Shown here one piece after another: positions 50,353 through 64,000 of a DNA stretch of 64,000 nt; within the stretch, counting starts at the first letter, position 1, and each line of letters begins with the position of its first letter. The stretch is from Trogon surrucura (taxonomy: Eukaryota; Chordata; Aves; Trogoniformes; Trogonidae). Position numbers and translations under genes: made by a program. Under the pieces are notes generated by a model that made no database searches, was not told where the DNA came from, and worked only from the letters and a program-made list of their open reading frames with translations. Location: positions 170,962,412 through 171,026,411 of the forward strand of contig CM036617.1 of the NCBI GenBank assembly GCA_020746105.1. The letters run 5' to 3'.

Positions 50353-53300
50353 AGAGTTAATGTTTCGTAACCATTTCTAGCTACATCAAAAGGAGAAATC
50401 TGTGGCAGGTGAGGACATCCTAGACTATTTAAGACAGCTGGCAGGAGAGGAGGTCCTTTCTGCCCCATCTGTGCTGTACTATTGGCTCCTGTACACTCTG
50501 CCCACCTGGCAACTCGAGGGCACACTGAGAACATTCAGATACTCACCACCTCATATTTCTATGTCATATAAGCCCAGGCTTCAGTTTCCTGCTAAGGTTA
50601 ATGCTGGGAAGCAGTCGTAAGTAGAAATTATGGGAATTATTGTTTTGGATACAGTTGGAAGTCATCAGCCCAGAAAGCTGGGGTGTATATTTTCCACGGC
50701 TGTGATGCATTCAAAAGGAAACCTTTGAGTTATTCAATCTGTGGGGCTTATTCTTCTGCTGGCAACCAAGGAGGGGAGAGGGAAGAGCTCCTTGCTTTGC
50801 TAAGAGGTTAAAAAAACTGCAAGTCTAAATGCTCTCCTCCCTTCATGTGGTGTTCGCAAAAGTGGGTACTTTGAGGTGCGGGGGAGAGTGGCAGCCTTTA
50901 AACGGCACTTCAGGCTCCTCACACAAATCCCACAGTAAATGCCACGTTGCACGAGGGTGAAGCCTGTCTCAGTGGAAGAGATCAGAGCAACGTGTGTCAG
51001 CGGGGCCGTGCCCAGTGGGGATTTCCTCCCCGAGACCTGCTGAGCTCTGAACACCACCCTCTGGTTCCCAAGCGGAGCAGGGCCCACGCATGAGAGCTAA
51101 CGGTGGCTTTCGCTTCCAGCCAAATTTCAGCGAGGAGTTCAGGGAGGGGAGTGCTTTGCTGTGCCCGCCATTCCCAGCTGCCAGCAGGATCACCAACACG
51201 CTCGGCCTGCGGAGGATCTTGGAGCCCCTAGAGACTTCCCTTCGCTGAAGAGACAAAGTTTTTGAGTTGCTTGAACCCATGTAACATCATTTCCCAGCCT
51301 GACGAGTTTTGTAGGCACTCTTAGCTTTGTTCACATACAAAAAACACAAAGGGCAGAATCAAAGCAGGATTTTGAGAAAAAAAGCAATGTTTTCAAAATT
51401 TATGTATGTAGTAATTACCTGTAAGACAGTTTGGTTTTTTGAAAAAGCACTTTAAGACTTTGATTTATGATTTCCTCATGCATTTTACTTAGAGGTTTTG
51501 ATTCACAATTTTTCTCCTATTAAATGTCAGCAGAGTGAAATGAATTAGAACAGGAATTCATGTGTGATAAACAATACGTGTATACACGAATGAACATAGA
51601 TACACTTTCAGTAGGAAAAAGAAATATGAAATCTAAAGACTATATTTAGTTGGAAATTTGCATCACAAATTTTCCAACACAATACTAAACTTGCTTGGTC
51701 ACATTATGTTGGTATGTAATACAAGTTAAAAGCTGATACTCTATTCAAAGTTTCTAGCTTGTTAATTAAAGTCATGAATCATTTCATTTAGATCAGTTTA
51801 TCCTACACTGCAAACCTGATAAGGCAGAAGAGACTGATTTTGATGTTGCAAATAAAACTTTTGTTTGTGTGCGTAAGAGTGAAAATAAGAGTTACTGGCC
51901 AATTTTTAAGCAAGTGTTTAGAGCAGGAGCAATGAGTACAAGACAGCTTCACAAATTGCTTCTAAAATCTAAGTGGTTTGGAATTTGTTCTCATTAAGGA
52001 AGATATGCAGCAAACTAAAATTGTAGGAGGCTTTTTCTTTCTGTAAATTAGCCACAAAACCCCTACATTATTATCTTAGTGTAATTTAATTTCTGTAATA
52101 ACAACAGCAGTTACAAAATCTATTTAAATAACCTGTACTACTGTTAACATCACTTAAGCAAATTGCAGCTCAAGAGACTTCTGTTTTACATTGATTTATA
52201 TTGCTAGAATATTGTATCTATGTCTTTCTGTCTGTGGTGTCATTTCTTTCCCACTCCTCTAATGGATTACTCATTTTTTTCCTGTGATACATATTTTAAA
52301 TATTACTTTTAGGGCAAGGGGCTGTAGGACTATTTTATATCCTTTGTAGCACAGAGGATTTTTAGTTGATGGAGTAACAATCCATCAAACACAGCCAGAA
52401 TGTAACAGATGAAGTCTCATGTGGTTGAGCATTCAGAGACACAGGCCTATTAATAGTTTGTTATTTGAGGGTTGCCATCCGTAAAAAATGCAATGAGGCA
52501 AAACCGAATTCAGCAATATCTGTCTGTGTGGCGCTTCCCTCGTGTCTTGCAGAGAATCAAGGCCAGAGGAAGCAAGAAAACCATAGCATGTGTTGATCTG
52601 AGGCAGCTGTGTCAAAAAGGAAAAGGATTTCTTTGCTCCTGTTGGGGAGTTCATGGAGCTGCTTTACTTTCCAAATTAAAAAAGCCGAGTGCAAGGGTTT
52701 TATAGTGTGAGCCTCAGGTACACCTCGCTCGCCCACAACTCAGCAGCAAGACCTTTACTGGTACCAGTGAAATGGTTTTTGTTATTTGGCACACCTCATC
52801 TTGACCTTGACCATTTTCAGCCTGACCTTCAGGTCTCTGAGGGACCCAGCCTAAGGGTGGCTTAGGTCACTTAGCACAAAAACGCCCTGAGAGAGAGACC
52901 TCTCCGCCCCTGGCAGAGGAGATCACCTCTGAGTCTCAAAGTGAACCTCGTCGCCATGGGCCTAAATCGGGTGCCGACTCCTGGCAGCACACTTGGGCTC
53001 CTGGGTGTATCAAAGCTTAATTTCTGGATGTCTGTGCTCCAGAGAGCCCATTATTAATGTGAATCCGTGCAGAAGAGCAAGTCTGAAAGTAGAAACAGAA
53101 GCTGATGAGGGAGTTGTGCTCTTTCTTCTGTTTCGTGGGCAGGAGGAGATGCAGGTGACACCAAGAGCTTTGCCTCGCACCTGGAAGTTGTGGTGGCTTC
53201 AGAAGTCTCTCCAGCTGGAATCTGGCCTGGCGGTTAGAAAACATACTGTTCAAGAATTCGCAATTTTCTGTGAATAATTATTAAAACGGAGGACAAAACT

Positions 53301-53360
53301 CCCACCACTAAGATAAGCCTGTTACAGATCATGGAGAGAGAGCCTATGCTTTGAGTGTGG
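50353..53360. other. Intergenic, mostly unique
   Basis: 3 kb. The part 51300-52250 is AT-rich, repeat-free and without ORFs of note. The part 52740-53000 is more GC-rich and could be an old LTR remnant, which I cannot establish. Confidence 0.5.
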
Positions 53361-53502
53361 ATCATAGAATCGCAGAACAGTTTCTGTTGCAAGAGACCTT
53401 CAAGATCATCAAGTCCAACCTTTGCCCTAGCCCTATCAACACCACTAAACCGTGTCCCTCAGCACAACATCCATCCTTCTCTTAAACATCCCAGGCAGGG
53501 GT
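53361..53502 (-). mobile_element. CR1 LINE 3' terminus
   Basis: Minus-strand tail: ATCATAGAATCGCAGAACAG, CTTCAAGATCATCAAGTCCA, CCTAGCCCTATCAACACC. Same subtype as 46088-46205. Confidence 0.9.
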
Positions 53503-54912
53503 GGAACTGCCCAGTCACACATGGGACCTATACATGCTGGAGGCCAGGAGGCATCTGAAACAGACCCCGGCCGGACATCTGCACTGGCACCGAACACCTA
53601 CGTGAGGGCTACTGAATCCTGCTCCTGAAGAGCAGAACCTCTCAAGAATGATACAGGAGAAGGAAATCTCCACTAGACTTGCAGGAAGAATTGCTACTTT
53701 CCCTTGAATTTCTCTCTCATCCATAAAGAAACGCAACTACCAAAGCACCTCAAAAAGCAAAGCCTGCAGAGGGGGTGGTGACGCTGTCCTGAGGGGGGGG
53801 AGACGGAGGAAAGGAGCTGCTCGTGGATGCTGCCGGCCGCTTACTGCTAACTCTGAGAATCAAAGAACTTGCAAAAAATCAGACCCAGAACGCCAAACTA
53901 ATTAATAATAACAACTCACATTTGTATATTTAATGAGCAAGAAATCAAATCAGTAAAAGTAAAACAAGATTTAGATTTCCTACATTAAAGTGTAAAAATT
54001 CAGATTTTCTTACTCATTTGAAAAAGGAAGAGTTAGAGGAATATCTGACTTTATTTCTTCTGCCTTAGAAAAAGCTTTCTTTACTTGCTCAGTATCAGCT
54101 GTGAGAGTTAAAGCCCATGGGAGAGTCATATGGAGCTGACACTGACTCAGACACAGAGCTGAGATAAAAGCCATGTGCTGCAGGTCAGGACATAATCTTA
54201 CACTGTCTGAAATAGTTCAATCTGAAGGTATTAATACTTTTAAAATTTTTATTCTTAGTATTTTTTAGCTATCACATTGAAAATCAACCTGGTTTTCCTT
54301 TAACTCCTGCTATTTAATTTGCATTTCACTCCAGTGGGATCTGGTTTAATTTCTGTAAATAAGCTTTCTTATTTTGGGGCTCTCTGTCCTGCAGTGCTGT
54401 TGCTGTAAACACTAAAAGAAAATGTCAATTTGTGTTTTATCAACTTCAAATTATTTCTAATGGACTTAAATTAAGGACTTAAAATAATTTCTGATGGATC
54501 TTTCCCAACTTTTTTTTCTTTAAAAAAAATTCCTTACACATCTGTTAGTCTTTGGGCTTTTAAAGCTTGATTTGGCCATTGAAGTTTAGGTTGAAAAGCT
54601 GCAACAGAAACCAACGTGTCCTGGCAGAATTGCTTCAAACTGTGTAGTAAATTGCAACGTGTCTTGTGACACATTTGAAAGTACAGAGCTCAGGAGGGCA
54701 AAAATTAATTCTGCGAACAACTAGTACTTGCTGTAAGCAATTATCAGAGCTGAATGAAAAATTAAAGTAAGCACAGCTTCCTTTTTCACACTCATTAAAG
54801 TGGATTGCAGAACTTGTGGTAGGTGGGCAGGTGGGCAGGCAGGCACCCAGTGGCGCAGGGGCTGGGACCCGGAGCTGTGTGTGTGCCCCAGGGAGGGGTA
54901 GCTCAGGAGATG
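53503..54912. other. Intergenic, no gene recognised
   Basis: AT-rich unique sequence except for a G-rich patch near 53790-53815 and a GGTGGGCAGG-type mini-repeat at 54820-54846, just before SINE copy C. Confidence 0.55.
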
Positions 54913-54913
54913 T

Positions 54914-55091
54914 AGGGGACTGGTTACCTCACTCAGAGTGTGGTGCTGATAACACCAAGGTCACGGGTTTCATCCTCATCGGGTCCCCCTGTGTTGCCTG
55001 ATCTAGTTGAGAGGTGTCCCTGCCCATGACAGGGAGGTTGGATTAGATGATCTCTAAGGTCCCTTCCAGCCAAGGCCATTCTATGATTCTA
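54914..55091 (+). mobile_element. tRNA-Ile/CR1 SINE, copy C
   Basis: The anticodon arm TGGTG-CTGATAA-CACCA is intact, but the A-box region has lost four bases (ACTCAGAGTG) and the B box reads GGTTTCATCCT. The CR1 tail is complete, from about 54991 to ATTCTATGATTCTA at 55079-55091. Both promoter boxes are damaged. Confidence 0.87.
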
Positions 55092-57660
55092 CGTCGGTGT
55101 TGGCTTCTGCTCAGCACCACGTCCGGGCTGTCCCGCGGCCATCTACGGTTATTTACATCTATAGCCAACAAAACCGAGGCACAGAGATGGATCCCAAATG
55201 TAACATCCGGCTTTGCCTGGTGATTGGGGAACAGTACTACCTGTTGGACCTGGATCAGTGTGCGCTGTCCCTGCTGTGCTCACACGAATCCACAGCAACA
55301 ACTCCCTCGTGGTGCACCCATCGCTGGGAGTGGGCTACCTGGCTCTGCTTACCCTGCACACCCCCGCCCCGAATCTGTCCTCCGGGCAAGGTGCCAGCTG
55401 CCCACTCGTATCCAAATGGTCGTTAGAGCATCTACTGACTCCGTGCCGGCGTTCATCCCCAGAGCTGGAAAACTTCTCTGAAGCACAATCATCTCTGCTG
55501 CTTGCTACTTACCACCGCAGCTTACAAAAGAAAGGACAGCAAATAATTGCTGTGTAACCCACACCATAGTGGCCACCTTGCAGCTACAACCTTACTACAG
55601 CTACAGGGACCTGGCGGTGGCCCCGTCACCTACCCACGCTGCAGCTGGATCCCTGCTTGTGGCGGCTAAAGAAAGCATGAACTGGTTTCCAAAAATCAAA
55701 CACCAAAACAGTAAACACCTCCATCGAAGCCAAACAAGGACTGGATGCTCCAAACCCAACCTACGAGCACAGTTAAATACCTGCAAGAGAAAAATAAGGA
55801 GCAGCAATTAGTCTGTCCTATAACACTTGCCAAATTACGTTGAGTAAAATTTCGTTCCTTCTAAAGCCCTAGTGGGTTCTTATCTGTACTTATGTATTTA
55901 TCTGTACTTGTAGCTCCTATTAGTGGGGATTGTAATTGCTGTTGTTACTCAGCGATAGGAAACCACAGGCTGTAACTGACTGTCCAGGCCTGGTTGCAGC
56001 AGCAGAGCTTTTGCCGATTTGTCCAACAGCACACCGGGCAAAATGAACACCTTCACATCACAATGCAGAATTCTACGGTATAATTTACTTCTTGCTCTGC
56101 AATTAACAAAATAGCGTATTGATACAGAAAGATATCAAGGAAACAAACAATTTTTATCACCCACTATGCACCGCCTAGAATCAAGCATTTAAAAGCTTCT
56201 GTAGACTAGCAGTTGTGTGTGAGAATTCTTCCAGAGAAGACATTTCACAGACACCTAGACAGTATCTCTTCTCAGCAGCTTGCCAGGGTTAACAAGGAGC
56301 TGTGAGTGTATTTGTAGGACTGTTTTGTCCTCCTTTCTGTCCTTCCCCTGTGCCTCAATTAATATAACAATAAAATAAGAATTATCAATTAAAATAACGA
56401 ACTTTCCTAAGAGAGACACTAACCTCTTAAATAAGGTTGATAAACATGTGTACCTTGATACCTACGGATGTTTGTAGGGAGTATTTGTGCTTATCACTTG
56501 AGTTGCTTGAGCCTTTAATTGTCTCCTGGTAGCTATTTAGCTCTGGTATACATTTAGTCTGTAGGGGACCTGTTCTCACCTCTGGCATTGCCTGGAACTC
56601 CCACTTGTCCTCATTTATTCCCCACAAGCCATGCCACAGCAGGTCCAGAAAGCCTAAGCCCATGGGGTGCGTAAGTGTTTTGTCTCCGTGTTTTAGTGAA
56701 GCCATGAAGAGCACTGAAAAGCTTTTCACTCACTGTGCTGGATTGTTCCATTTTTGCTGGGAAGCCCCACGCTGTGGAGAGCACCGCAACAATAGATGGT
56801 GAGATACAGGAGAAACCTCTTCCCTGCAGTTTGGCTTCTCCGCAGCAGGACACACTGCTTTTACAGCAATGGCTGTAGCAGGCAGTGGGAGGCTGGTAGC
56901 ACAAACAGATTTTGTAGTTGTAATCAATTCTAAGAGGAAAGCAGGGAGAAACTCTCCACAGACAACAGTGTTGCTTCTCTTGAACCTGTCGATGGGTTCA
57001 CATATTATTGCTCTGAGGTGCATCTGTGCATCTTTCCGATTTCTTGCATGCTCTCGGCCACCTTCCCTCCTCTTCAAGGAAAGTCCCTCACTGTGCTGCC
57101 TCCTTCCAGGGACTGGCCCTGCAGGTCCATGTGCTGTCTCCCGTCCATCTCCGCTCAGCCACAGCCAAGGGGCTTGTGCCACCCCTGACTTCCTGCAACA
57201 GATCCTGCCCTCCCTTCTCCTGCGCTGGCTGTCAGCCTCTCCCCTTGCCTGTCTAATCGTGGAAGGTTGCCCTTCTGGGTGTTAATGCTGTACTGATGGA
57301 GCTGAGTGATTAATGCAATCGCATCAATCCAATTTCCAATCTAATTAAAGTTGGTCTCATTTTCTTCCTCCGGATTTCCTAACTAACAGGAAAGTTGCAT
57401 GATTGCTTACCAGCATGAAGGAACTGAGCAAAAGATCCGAGATTTCCATTTTGTCCTGCTAGCACATCATTCTTGGCCATTTTGTTTTCAAATGATTGGC
57501 CCACAGAGACAGGAGAGATCTCCCCTTGTTCTCCTAGTCTGGCAGACATCTGTGAATTGAGCAAAATAGACTGAAGAGCCTATTTTTTTTTTTTTTTTAA
57601 ATAGGTGTTTGACCATTTAATCTGTCCTGTTAGAAATTACTTACATTTATGTTTCTCAGA
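55092..57660. other. Intergenic, no gene recognised
   Basis: 2.6 kb. Several overlapping open frames at 55097-55557 and 56730-57285 have no domain I recognise and no supporting splice structure. Confidence 0.5.
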
Positions 57661-57662
57661 GC

Positions 57663-58040
57663 TCAGTGAAACCTCCCAGGTTTGGCTAAAGCACATCTTC
57701 TGCAAAGCATCCTGGCTGACACTGTGGTACCTTGGTCATAACGAGAGGTTGCCTCCACCATTATAAAGCTGGGGCTAATTTCTGATTGAATTTGTCTGGC
57801 TTCAGCTTTAAGCCACTGGATCCTGTTGTTGTTTTCCTCTGTGAGCTGAAAGAAGTGATGACTACCCAGTATTTTCTGCCTGGGAAAGCACTTGTACACC
57901 ATAATCAAGTCACCTCTCACTTTTCTTGTTGACAAGCTAAACAGATGGAATCCTCAATCTCTTCGTGAAAAGCACTTTGCCCTTGTAATATTTGTGTTCC
58001 TCTACCCTACCTGATTTTTCATCAGCCTTTTCAGAACGAA
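57663..58040 (-). mobile_element. Ancient CR1/L3-type LINE fragment
   Basis: Read on the plus strand it has the order of an old CR1/L3 3' region: CTTTAAGCCACTGGATCCTG, then CACTTGTACACCATAATCAA, GTCACCTCTCACTTTTCTTG, and ACAAGCTAAACAGATGGAAT. It is far more diverged than the other CR1 copies and lacks a recognisable 3' terminus. Confidence 0.65.
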
Positions 58041-61000
58041 GAATACCTACCATACCAATTCTATATACAAAGTGCAAAAATCACTTTTTTCTCCTTCTGC
58101 TTACTTTATTCCCATCATGCCTGAAGCAAAAAGTCAAGGACATTCTAGACTTTTTTTGTTTATTTGCTGCAGGATTGCAGAGGGAGCTTGCTTTGGGTTG
58201 CTCTGAAGACAGTGGGTGAGCAGGTCCCATCTGAGGTTTGACACTTTGCAGCAACCCTGGGCTCCTCCAGCTCCAGGGCTGCTGCTGCTCACCCTCTTCT
58301 CCAGACCTGCCTGTGCTTCCCCTCTCACCTGCTGGGCGCAGCTCCAGCTCCGCTCTCAGACACATCCCTCTAGTTTAAGAGTTATGTTAGCAAACACTCA
58401 GAGGGAGGATAGGATGGGACATATACTTGAGATACAGGGGGAAGAGGTAAATAAAGTAATGTATGCATGGGAACTGCTGAATTAGCCAGATCTTAAACCA
58501 CTTAGCAAGTGCTTTTCTGACATGGAATATTGATAACTTTTCATCAAGTTTTACACAGTAGAAAATTAAACTCCTTGCAATCATCTAGGTGTGTTACATC
58601 TCCACATTTATCTGTGCAAGCCTGTAATTTGAAATGATGAAATAAGTTTTCTTTGCCAAGTCTCACAGAAATCGTAATTGACACCCTGTGTCTAATATTA
58701 ATTCTTGGAGTGTTGTCACCCCCTGTTGTCTCTACCAGTATGTGTTTCCACAGTCCTGATCGCTGCTAAGATATGTTTATCTTAGTCAAGTTACTTCAAG
58801 ATTTTACATATTAGCATGGCATAAGTATTCTTCCAGTCTCCTGGAATTTCCCCAGTACCTTCAAAATCAAAGCCAGTGAAAAAGAAGGCCCTTCAGCCAA
58901 CTCTCCTACCACTCCTGGGGTTCCCTGGCATCTAAACATGCCAGGTTAGTAATGTTCATCCTACACATCCTCCTCAGTTCCTGATAATCAAAGAACAAAT
59001 TCTAATGGATATGAATGCTGTGAACCTTTTTTTTTTTTCCAAATACAAAATAAAAATAATAAGTTGTTCTGTATTGTCAGCCCTTTCGCCATCCAATTCT
59101 GGACCATCTACTGTCTCTTCATGTCCTTTGGTATTGACCTTAGCCTCACAGCTGACATGCAAACCTCCTCAGTAGGAACTGCCCAAACTTTAGAGGCAAC
59201 AGTGGGAAGGTAAGCGCTTACATACCTTTTTTTTTCCACTCACGGGAACCTGAGCGCTGGACAATCTGTTCTCTCAGAGGTGCAGCAAGGCTGATGACAG
59301 CTGTGGGGAAGAACATGCTACAGCGCAGCATTTGCTCACCATCCCTCTCTGATGACTCTTAATCTTTTCAGCTGATGATAACCTGCGCACAAGCTGATAC
59401 AGGTTGTAAAAAGCTTGGTGACTCACACTGCACTATCTGATAAGTGTAAGTGCTTTTTATTGGGGTAGGTATAGTCAGGACAGGGGGCTGTTAAGGAAAG
59501 ACGGAAACTCCTGCTCTACTTTTAGTCTCTGACTGTTCCCAGTTTTCTCCATTTCTACAGATTCAAGAGTTGTCCCGGGACTGTGTTCCCTGATCATCAG
59601 GGATACTCGTCATCACCCTGGTCACCATCAGTTTAAAAGGAAACAGACAAATGGGAAATTAGACTTAAAATGAAACAAAGAAATCTAGGTCAGAAGTATC
59701 ATTAGGTTCTGCCTCCTGTGATGTTTCTTGTGATGTTAGGTTTAATTTAAAAAGATGAGTGTTTTCCTCTTACATATGCTTTTGTGCTCATTTTTTAAAT
59801 ATATTTACTTCCGACTGTCATCAGAAAAACTTAAAGTGACTACAGGTCAGTTCTTCTGTGTTGCAAGGTCACAGCAAAGCCAGGAAGCAGCTAATGTTAA
59901 AATTACACCCTGTTTAGTGAAAAATTGCCCTGCAGAAGGCTTTGCTGACGGATCGGGGAATGTGCGCACCCATTTCACAGACTGGACGAGGGCTGGAAAC
60001 CCCAGTAAGGCTGTTCCAGGCAGCCACTGAACAAGCCATAACGCCATGTCATCATAACACTGGCAGGTGCCTTCACACGAGCTGTAGCTGCACTCTTAAT
60101 TTAGCATTTGGTGGCTCTAAAAACCTAATATTTTATAGTTGCTTGTCAAAAACTCCAACTGCATTAAAATATCACATCCTATACAACTTACCTGATGTGT
60201 CAGGCCTTAATTCTTTAGTGGCACAAGCTTTACTTTGATTCTGTTACTCTTGATGCACCCCATCATTCAGAAATATCTAAAGGAAACCAAATTACACTGC
60301 CTCTATAACGGACTGTGTGATAACTGCTATACACTAAGGGGTTTTTATCAACACCAATGCTTTCTGAATCTTTGGCTTCCTAATGCATGAGCCCCGTGAA
60401 GAATTTGGCACCACCACAATGCTGTTTTTTGCTTCCAAGTCAGGCTGACTGGTGCTAACCATTTAATAAACAAGAGTGTGGTGCCAAGCAGAAAGTGAGA
60501 AGTACCGGACACTGGTGATATCAAGTTTCTACCAATTTTTTGATTACTGACACCTAGGTAAAGGAGAAAGAGTGAATTAATACCTCACCAGGAGATGGGC
60601 TGCTTGCACGAGCTTCACAGTCCCTTGTACTGCCTGGTTGGCCCCCATGTCCCAGCCTGTGCACCCCAGCTAGACAGCAAGCATGTGGGAACCAGTGAGA
60701 CAGCAGGCAGGGAGTACTGAAAGCAGAGGGGAATTTAGGGTGTGAGGAAGAAATAGGGCACGTGGTGATGTGATGTAGGGAGGAAAAATCCAGAATTGTT
60801 TTGGTGGGTGTATGAGGCCATGGGAGCTTCCTTAGTTCCAGCACTTGTGCAACAGTGTTTGTATTTACTTACATTTACCAGCAGACCTATTGAAAATAAC
60901 AAACCAAAGCATGAGGTGAAAGGTTGCCTCATCATTACAAGTTGTCCGTGCTGCCTAAGATCATGCCTTTTTTTTTCAGAAAGTAATCAGAAAGTAATGT

Positions 61001-64000
61001 CATTCCGTGGCTTGACTGAATCCTGCTCTGGTTGGTACGTGGCCTTTCCCCTCCCTTCTCCTGCCAGCCTACAGGAGTTAAAGCAGTCAATACATGCTGC
61101 CATAGTTGATTTATTTACAATACAAGAAGTCATAGTCGTGTAGAGTAACTGCAAAAAACCAAAAAAATATCCCATGCCAAGACACATAGGCATAGAACTT
61201 TGGTTCTAGCATTTGATTTATCATTCAACAGCCAAAATACGTAACAACCACCTCCGTGGTAGGAACTGATTTTCATATGATGGGTTTTACGAAGTAATAA
61301 ACATTACGGTACTTGGGTAATTCAACACAGCCATCCATGCATGACTTTCCGTTTTGCTCTGCACAGCCCATATACCACTCACAGCATATTCTACTGAGTT
61401 AAAAGACAGGAAAACGCCAACTAAACAAAAGTTGTCTTTTCAGTGTCTCACTTTTGAGCACGCTAGTGCTTGCAGTCTTCAATCTGGTCACAGATTACAT
61501 TGCTGAGCTTTAAATGGAGCTTATCTTGACAAAAGCCTTTTCAAGTCTGAGAGATTCCAACTTCGTATTGAAATACAACATGTCATTTCAATATTTAATA
61601 TATTCTTTCATTCTAATTGACAGCAGACAAACTGTTTGATCTGACACCACACACTGAAGTTATAGTTCTTTTCATGCTGTGTACTAAAGATCACTTAAAA
61701 AAACTGTCAGTAAATGCCTGACAGCTTTATTTGTACTTGGTAATTAAGGGGCCAGATTTGATGTTCAAATGGCTCTGGAAAATGTTATGTTTTCTTTGCC
61801 AGATTTTTGCTTTGTATTCTTATTACTCCTATTGTTTAAAATAGTATTTTCTCCTTCTGTAGGAAGGGCACTAGCTCCAATTATTGGCTGGGGGGCGGAT
61901 GTTGAGTGGTTGCACTACCTATTTGGTTGATAGTCACACTACCTATTGTATGTAAATTTACCTCATTTGTCATCTAAGGAGCCACGCTATAGGCAAGGTA
62001 GAGGTAAACAATTTGCCAGCAGCTGAGCTAGGCCCCGAACATCTCATGTGTCAATACCCACCAGAAGGTACACAAGTGGGAAAAGAAGAACGATATTTTT
62101 CAATTCATTCTGTATCTCCATGTTCCCAAAACCTTGCTGCTATGAAAAGTGGGTCATTTTAGAGTTTCAAAGTTGGCCATGGTTCTTTACATCCCCCAAG
62201 TTATGCCATATTTATAGTCTTGTGTGGATGTACACACCTGCAGGCACTGTTGAGAGCTATGTCCTGTATGGTATTTTATAACGAGAGAGGATCTGCTCCT
62301 CAGAATACCCTTCATGTGGAGAAGATTTTGGTAGTGGATTGGGAAGGAATAGAGCAAAGAACATTTCTAAACCGCTTTTCTTCTGCATAGGCAGTGGAAA
62401 TCAACTTAAGAAAGACAGAAAGTCATTTCAGCCCTGTGTGGTGTAAGTCCAAGAAATAATTTCAACATGTAGGGAACTTCAAGCATTTATAAGCAAGTGC
62501 TTAAAGGATTCAAGGACAATATTAAATACTTTCCTGAGTGAGGACTAATATCTGATCATATAAATAAAATTAAGAATTCTGTAAACCTAGCCAGAATGCA
62601 AAACTGAAGTCAAAACTCAGTTTGATAAAAGATCTACAGCCCAGGCAGCCTTCCAGAGGGCAGGCACTCTCGAATGTCAGTGCACTTAAGAGATGCAAAA
62701 TATTTCTTGGATGCACCAGCACCATATCTGAGATAGCCAGCTCTGGGAAAGGCTGGCCTTGTTTTGATGGCAGCTGGGGAGAGAATTACTTTATGGAGCA
62801 GTTAAAGCCAAATGCAAATGTATTTTTGTATCATTTAGAAAATCTCCAGGTTTGAACCAGAATGGCAGTTACTGAAATCGCTGCAAATGCAGCTCTGTGT
62901 GCTGAATTCAGCAAAGTACATTTAGATAATCTCGTAAGTAACAGAGGAGCTACCTGCCATTATGCCCTGAGAACATCGGAGAGGAGCATTAATTCTGGCT
63001 GAGCTTGTTTCTTCAGCCACAGCACAATGTATTTCCATTAATTCTGGTTTGTTCTACCTGACTGGAATATTTTGTTCTTTTCAAAAGTTTTTTACTCCTT
63101 GAGCTTACTGACTTGCTTCAAAATACATGCTCCTGTGGGTCACCTGGTCTATGTTTGCTTTACTAATAACTACTAATGACATCGCTGTAATACTGTTGGG
63201 CTTGTGACTGGAGGATGATGTTGAAATAGTGATGCTGAATGGATATATGTTTGCTACTATTCCCTTGTCTTGTCTTTTCTGTGGAAAGTTATCTTTTTAG
63301 TATAAATTCTCTTACCTTTCAGTTGAATTCTTTTACTAAGTTCTATCTGTCTAGATCTCTCAGCCTATCAGTCATTCAAAATATGTCAAAATAACAACTC
63401 CATAACCAGTTATTAAGCTACAATCTTTTTGTATTCATTTCTCCTACAAATAGGCTTGAAGTACAGGTTCTATTTTAAACATGATGCTCATTTAACAAAG
63501 CCGATCTCTTTCATCTTGCATTAGCTCAGACAAAAATATTCCCACATAAAATTCTCAACTCCTCTGCATCAGCCTATGGAGGCAGAAAAGGCAGTTTCAA
63601 AATCTTTGCTGGCCTGAAACACTTGCTTCCTGACTACTAGGCAGATTGCTAACTCATCTAACTCAAATAGGCAAAAGGGTGAGTAAGCAATAAACTGTTT
63701 CAAATCAATCCATCGGGCAGTAGGTAAAATAGCTATAATGAACAGCCTGTTTACAGAGAATGTTTCCTACTCAGTCTAGTCTTTTGTGAGATTCCAGCCA
63801 TGGATGTCGCATTAGATGCAAGGAGATGACTGCATGTGAAAGGGGAGTTTGAGGATAATTTATGATGATGGATGTTTGCTGTTTATGTGCACTTCATTAG
63901 CTAAGCCAGTCTGGCCAGTGCTCCTGGGACTTCTCTGCTTTCCCTACTGCTTGCTGATGGCCATTTGCTCTGAGTTCATAGGTAATTGAACACAAGCATA
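58041..64000. other. Intergenic, AT-rich, no gene recognised
   Basis: About 6 kb to the window end. No CR1, SINE, tRNA or exon with homology was seen. In human the next gene on this side is TMCC3; none of its coding sequence was recognised here. Confidence 0.5.

Noticed and set aside
46206-64000. Exons of TMCC3, the next gene in human
   Set aside because: No recognisable coding sequence of that gene was found on either strand.

Overview
This is a vertebrate nuclear genome window, almost certainly from a bird. Coding sequence is split into short exons with GT-AG introns. The dispersed repeats are mostly CR1 LINE 3' ends, the dominant retrotransposon of birds. Three copies of a tRNA-Ile-headed, CR1-tailed SINE point away from chicken, whose genome is not known for recently active SINEs. 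They resemble my recollection of the zebra finch SINE TguSINE1, so a songbird is the best guess.

Layout. (1) 1-18716, plus strand: the last nine coding exons of NR2C1 (orphan nuclear receptor TR2), from just after the DNA-binding domain to the stop. They give about 421 residues, equal to roughly residues 183-603 of the 603-residue human protein. The 5' exons with the zinc fingers lie upstream of the window. (2) 18717-30400: NR2C1 3' UTR, then about 11 kb of intergenic DNA holding three or four CR1 remnants and no gene I recognise. (3) About 30480-31470: a CpG island promoter. (4) 30805-45892, plus strand: the complete four-exon NDUFA12 gene (complex I accessory subunit B17.2), 146 residues, all exon phases consistent. 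(5) 45893-64000: about 18 kb of gene-free DNA with CR1 fragments, one SINE, a GC-rich imperfect repeat block and AT-rich unique sequence.

The NR2C1-NDUFA12 head-to-tail order on one strand is the same as in human 12q22, so this is conserved synteny. The two genes do not share a pathway: NR2C1 is a nuclear transcriptional regulator and NDUFA12 is a mitochondrial respiratory-chain subunit.

No prokaryotic-style system, CRISPR array or operon is present. The most interesting signals are the SINE family together with a likely CR1 partner carrying the same 3' tail, a perfect 16-bp hairpin and an isolated 40-nt exon-like segment in NDUFA12 intron 3, and an open in-frame extension upstream of the NDUFA12 start.
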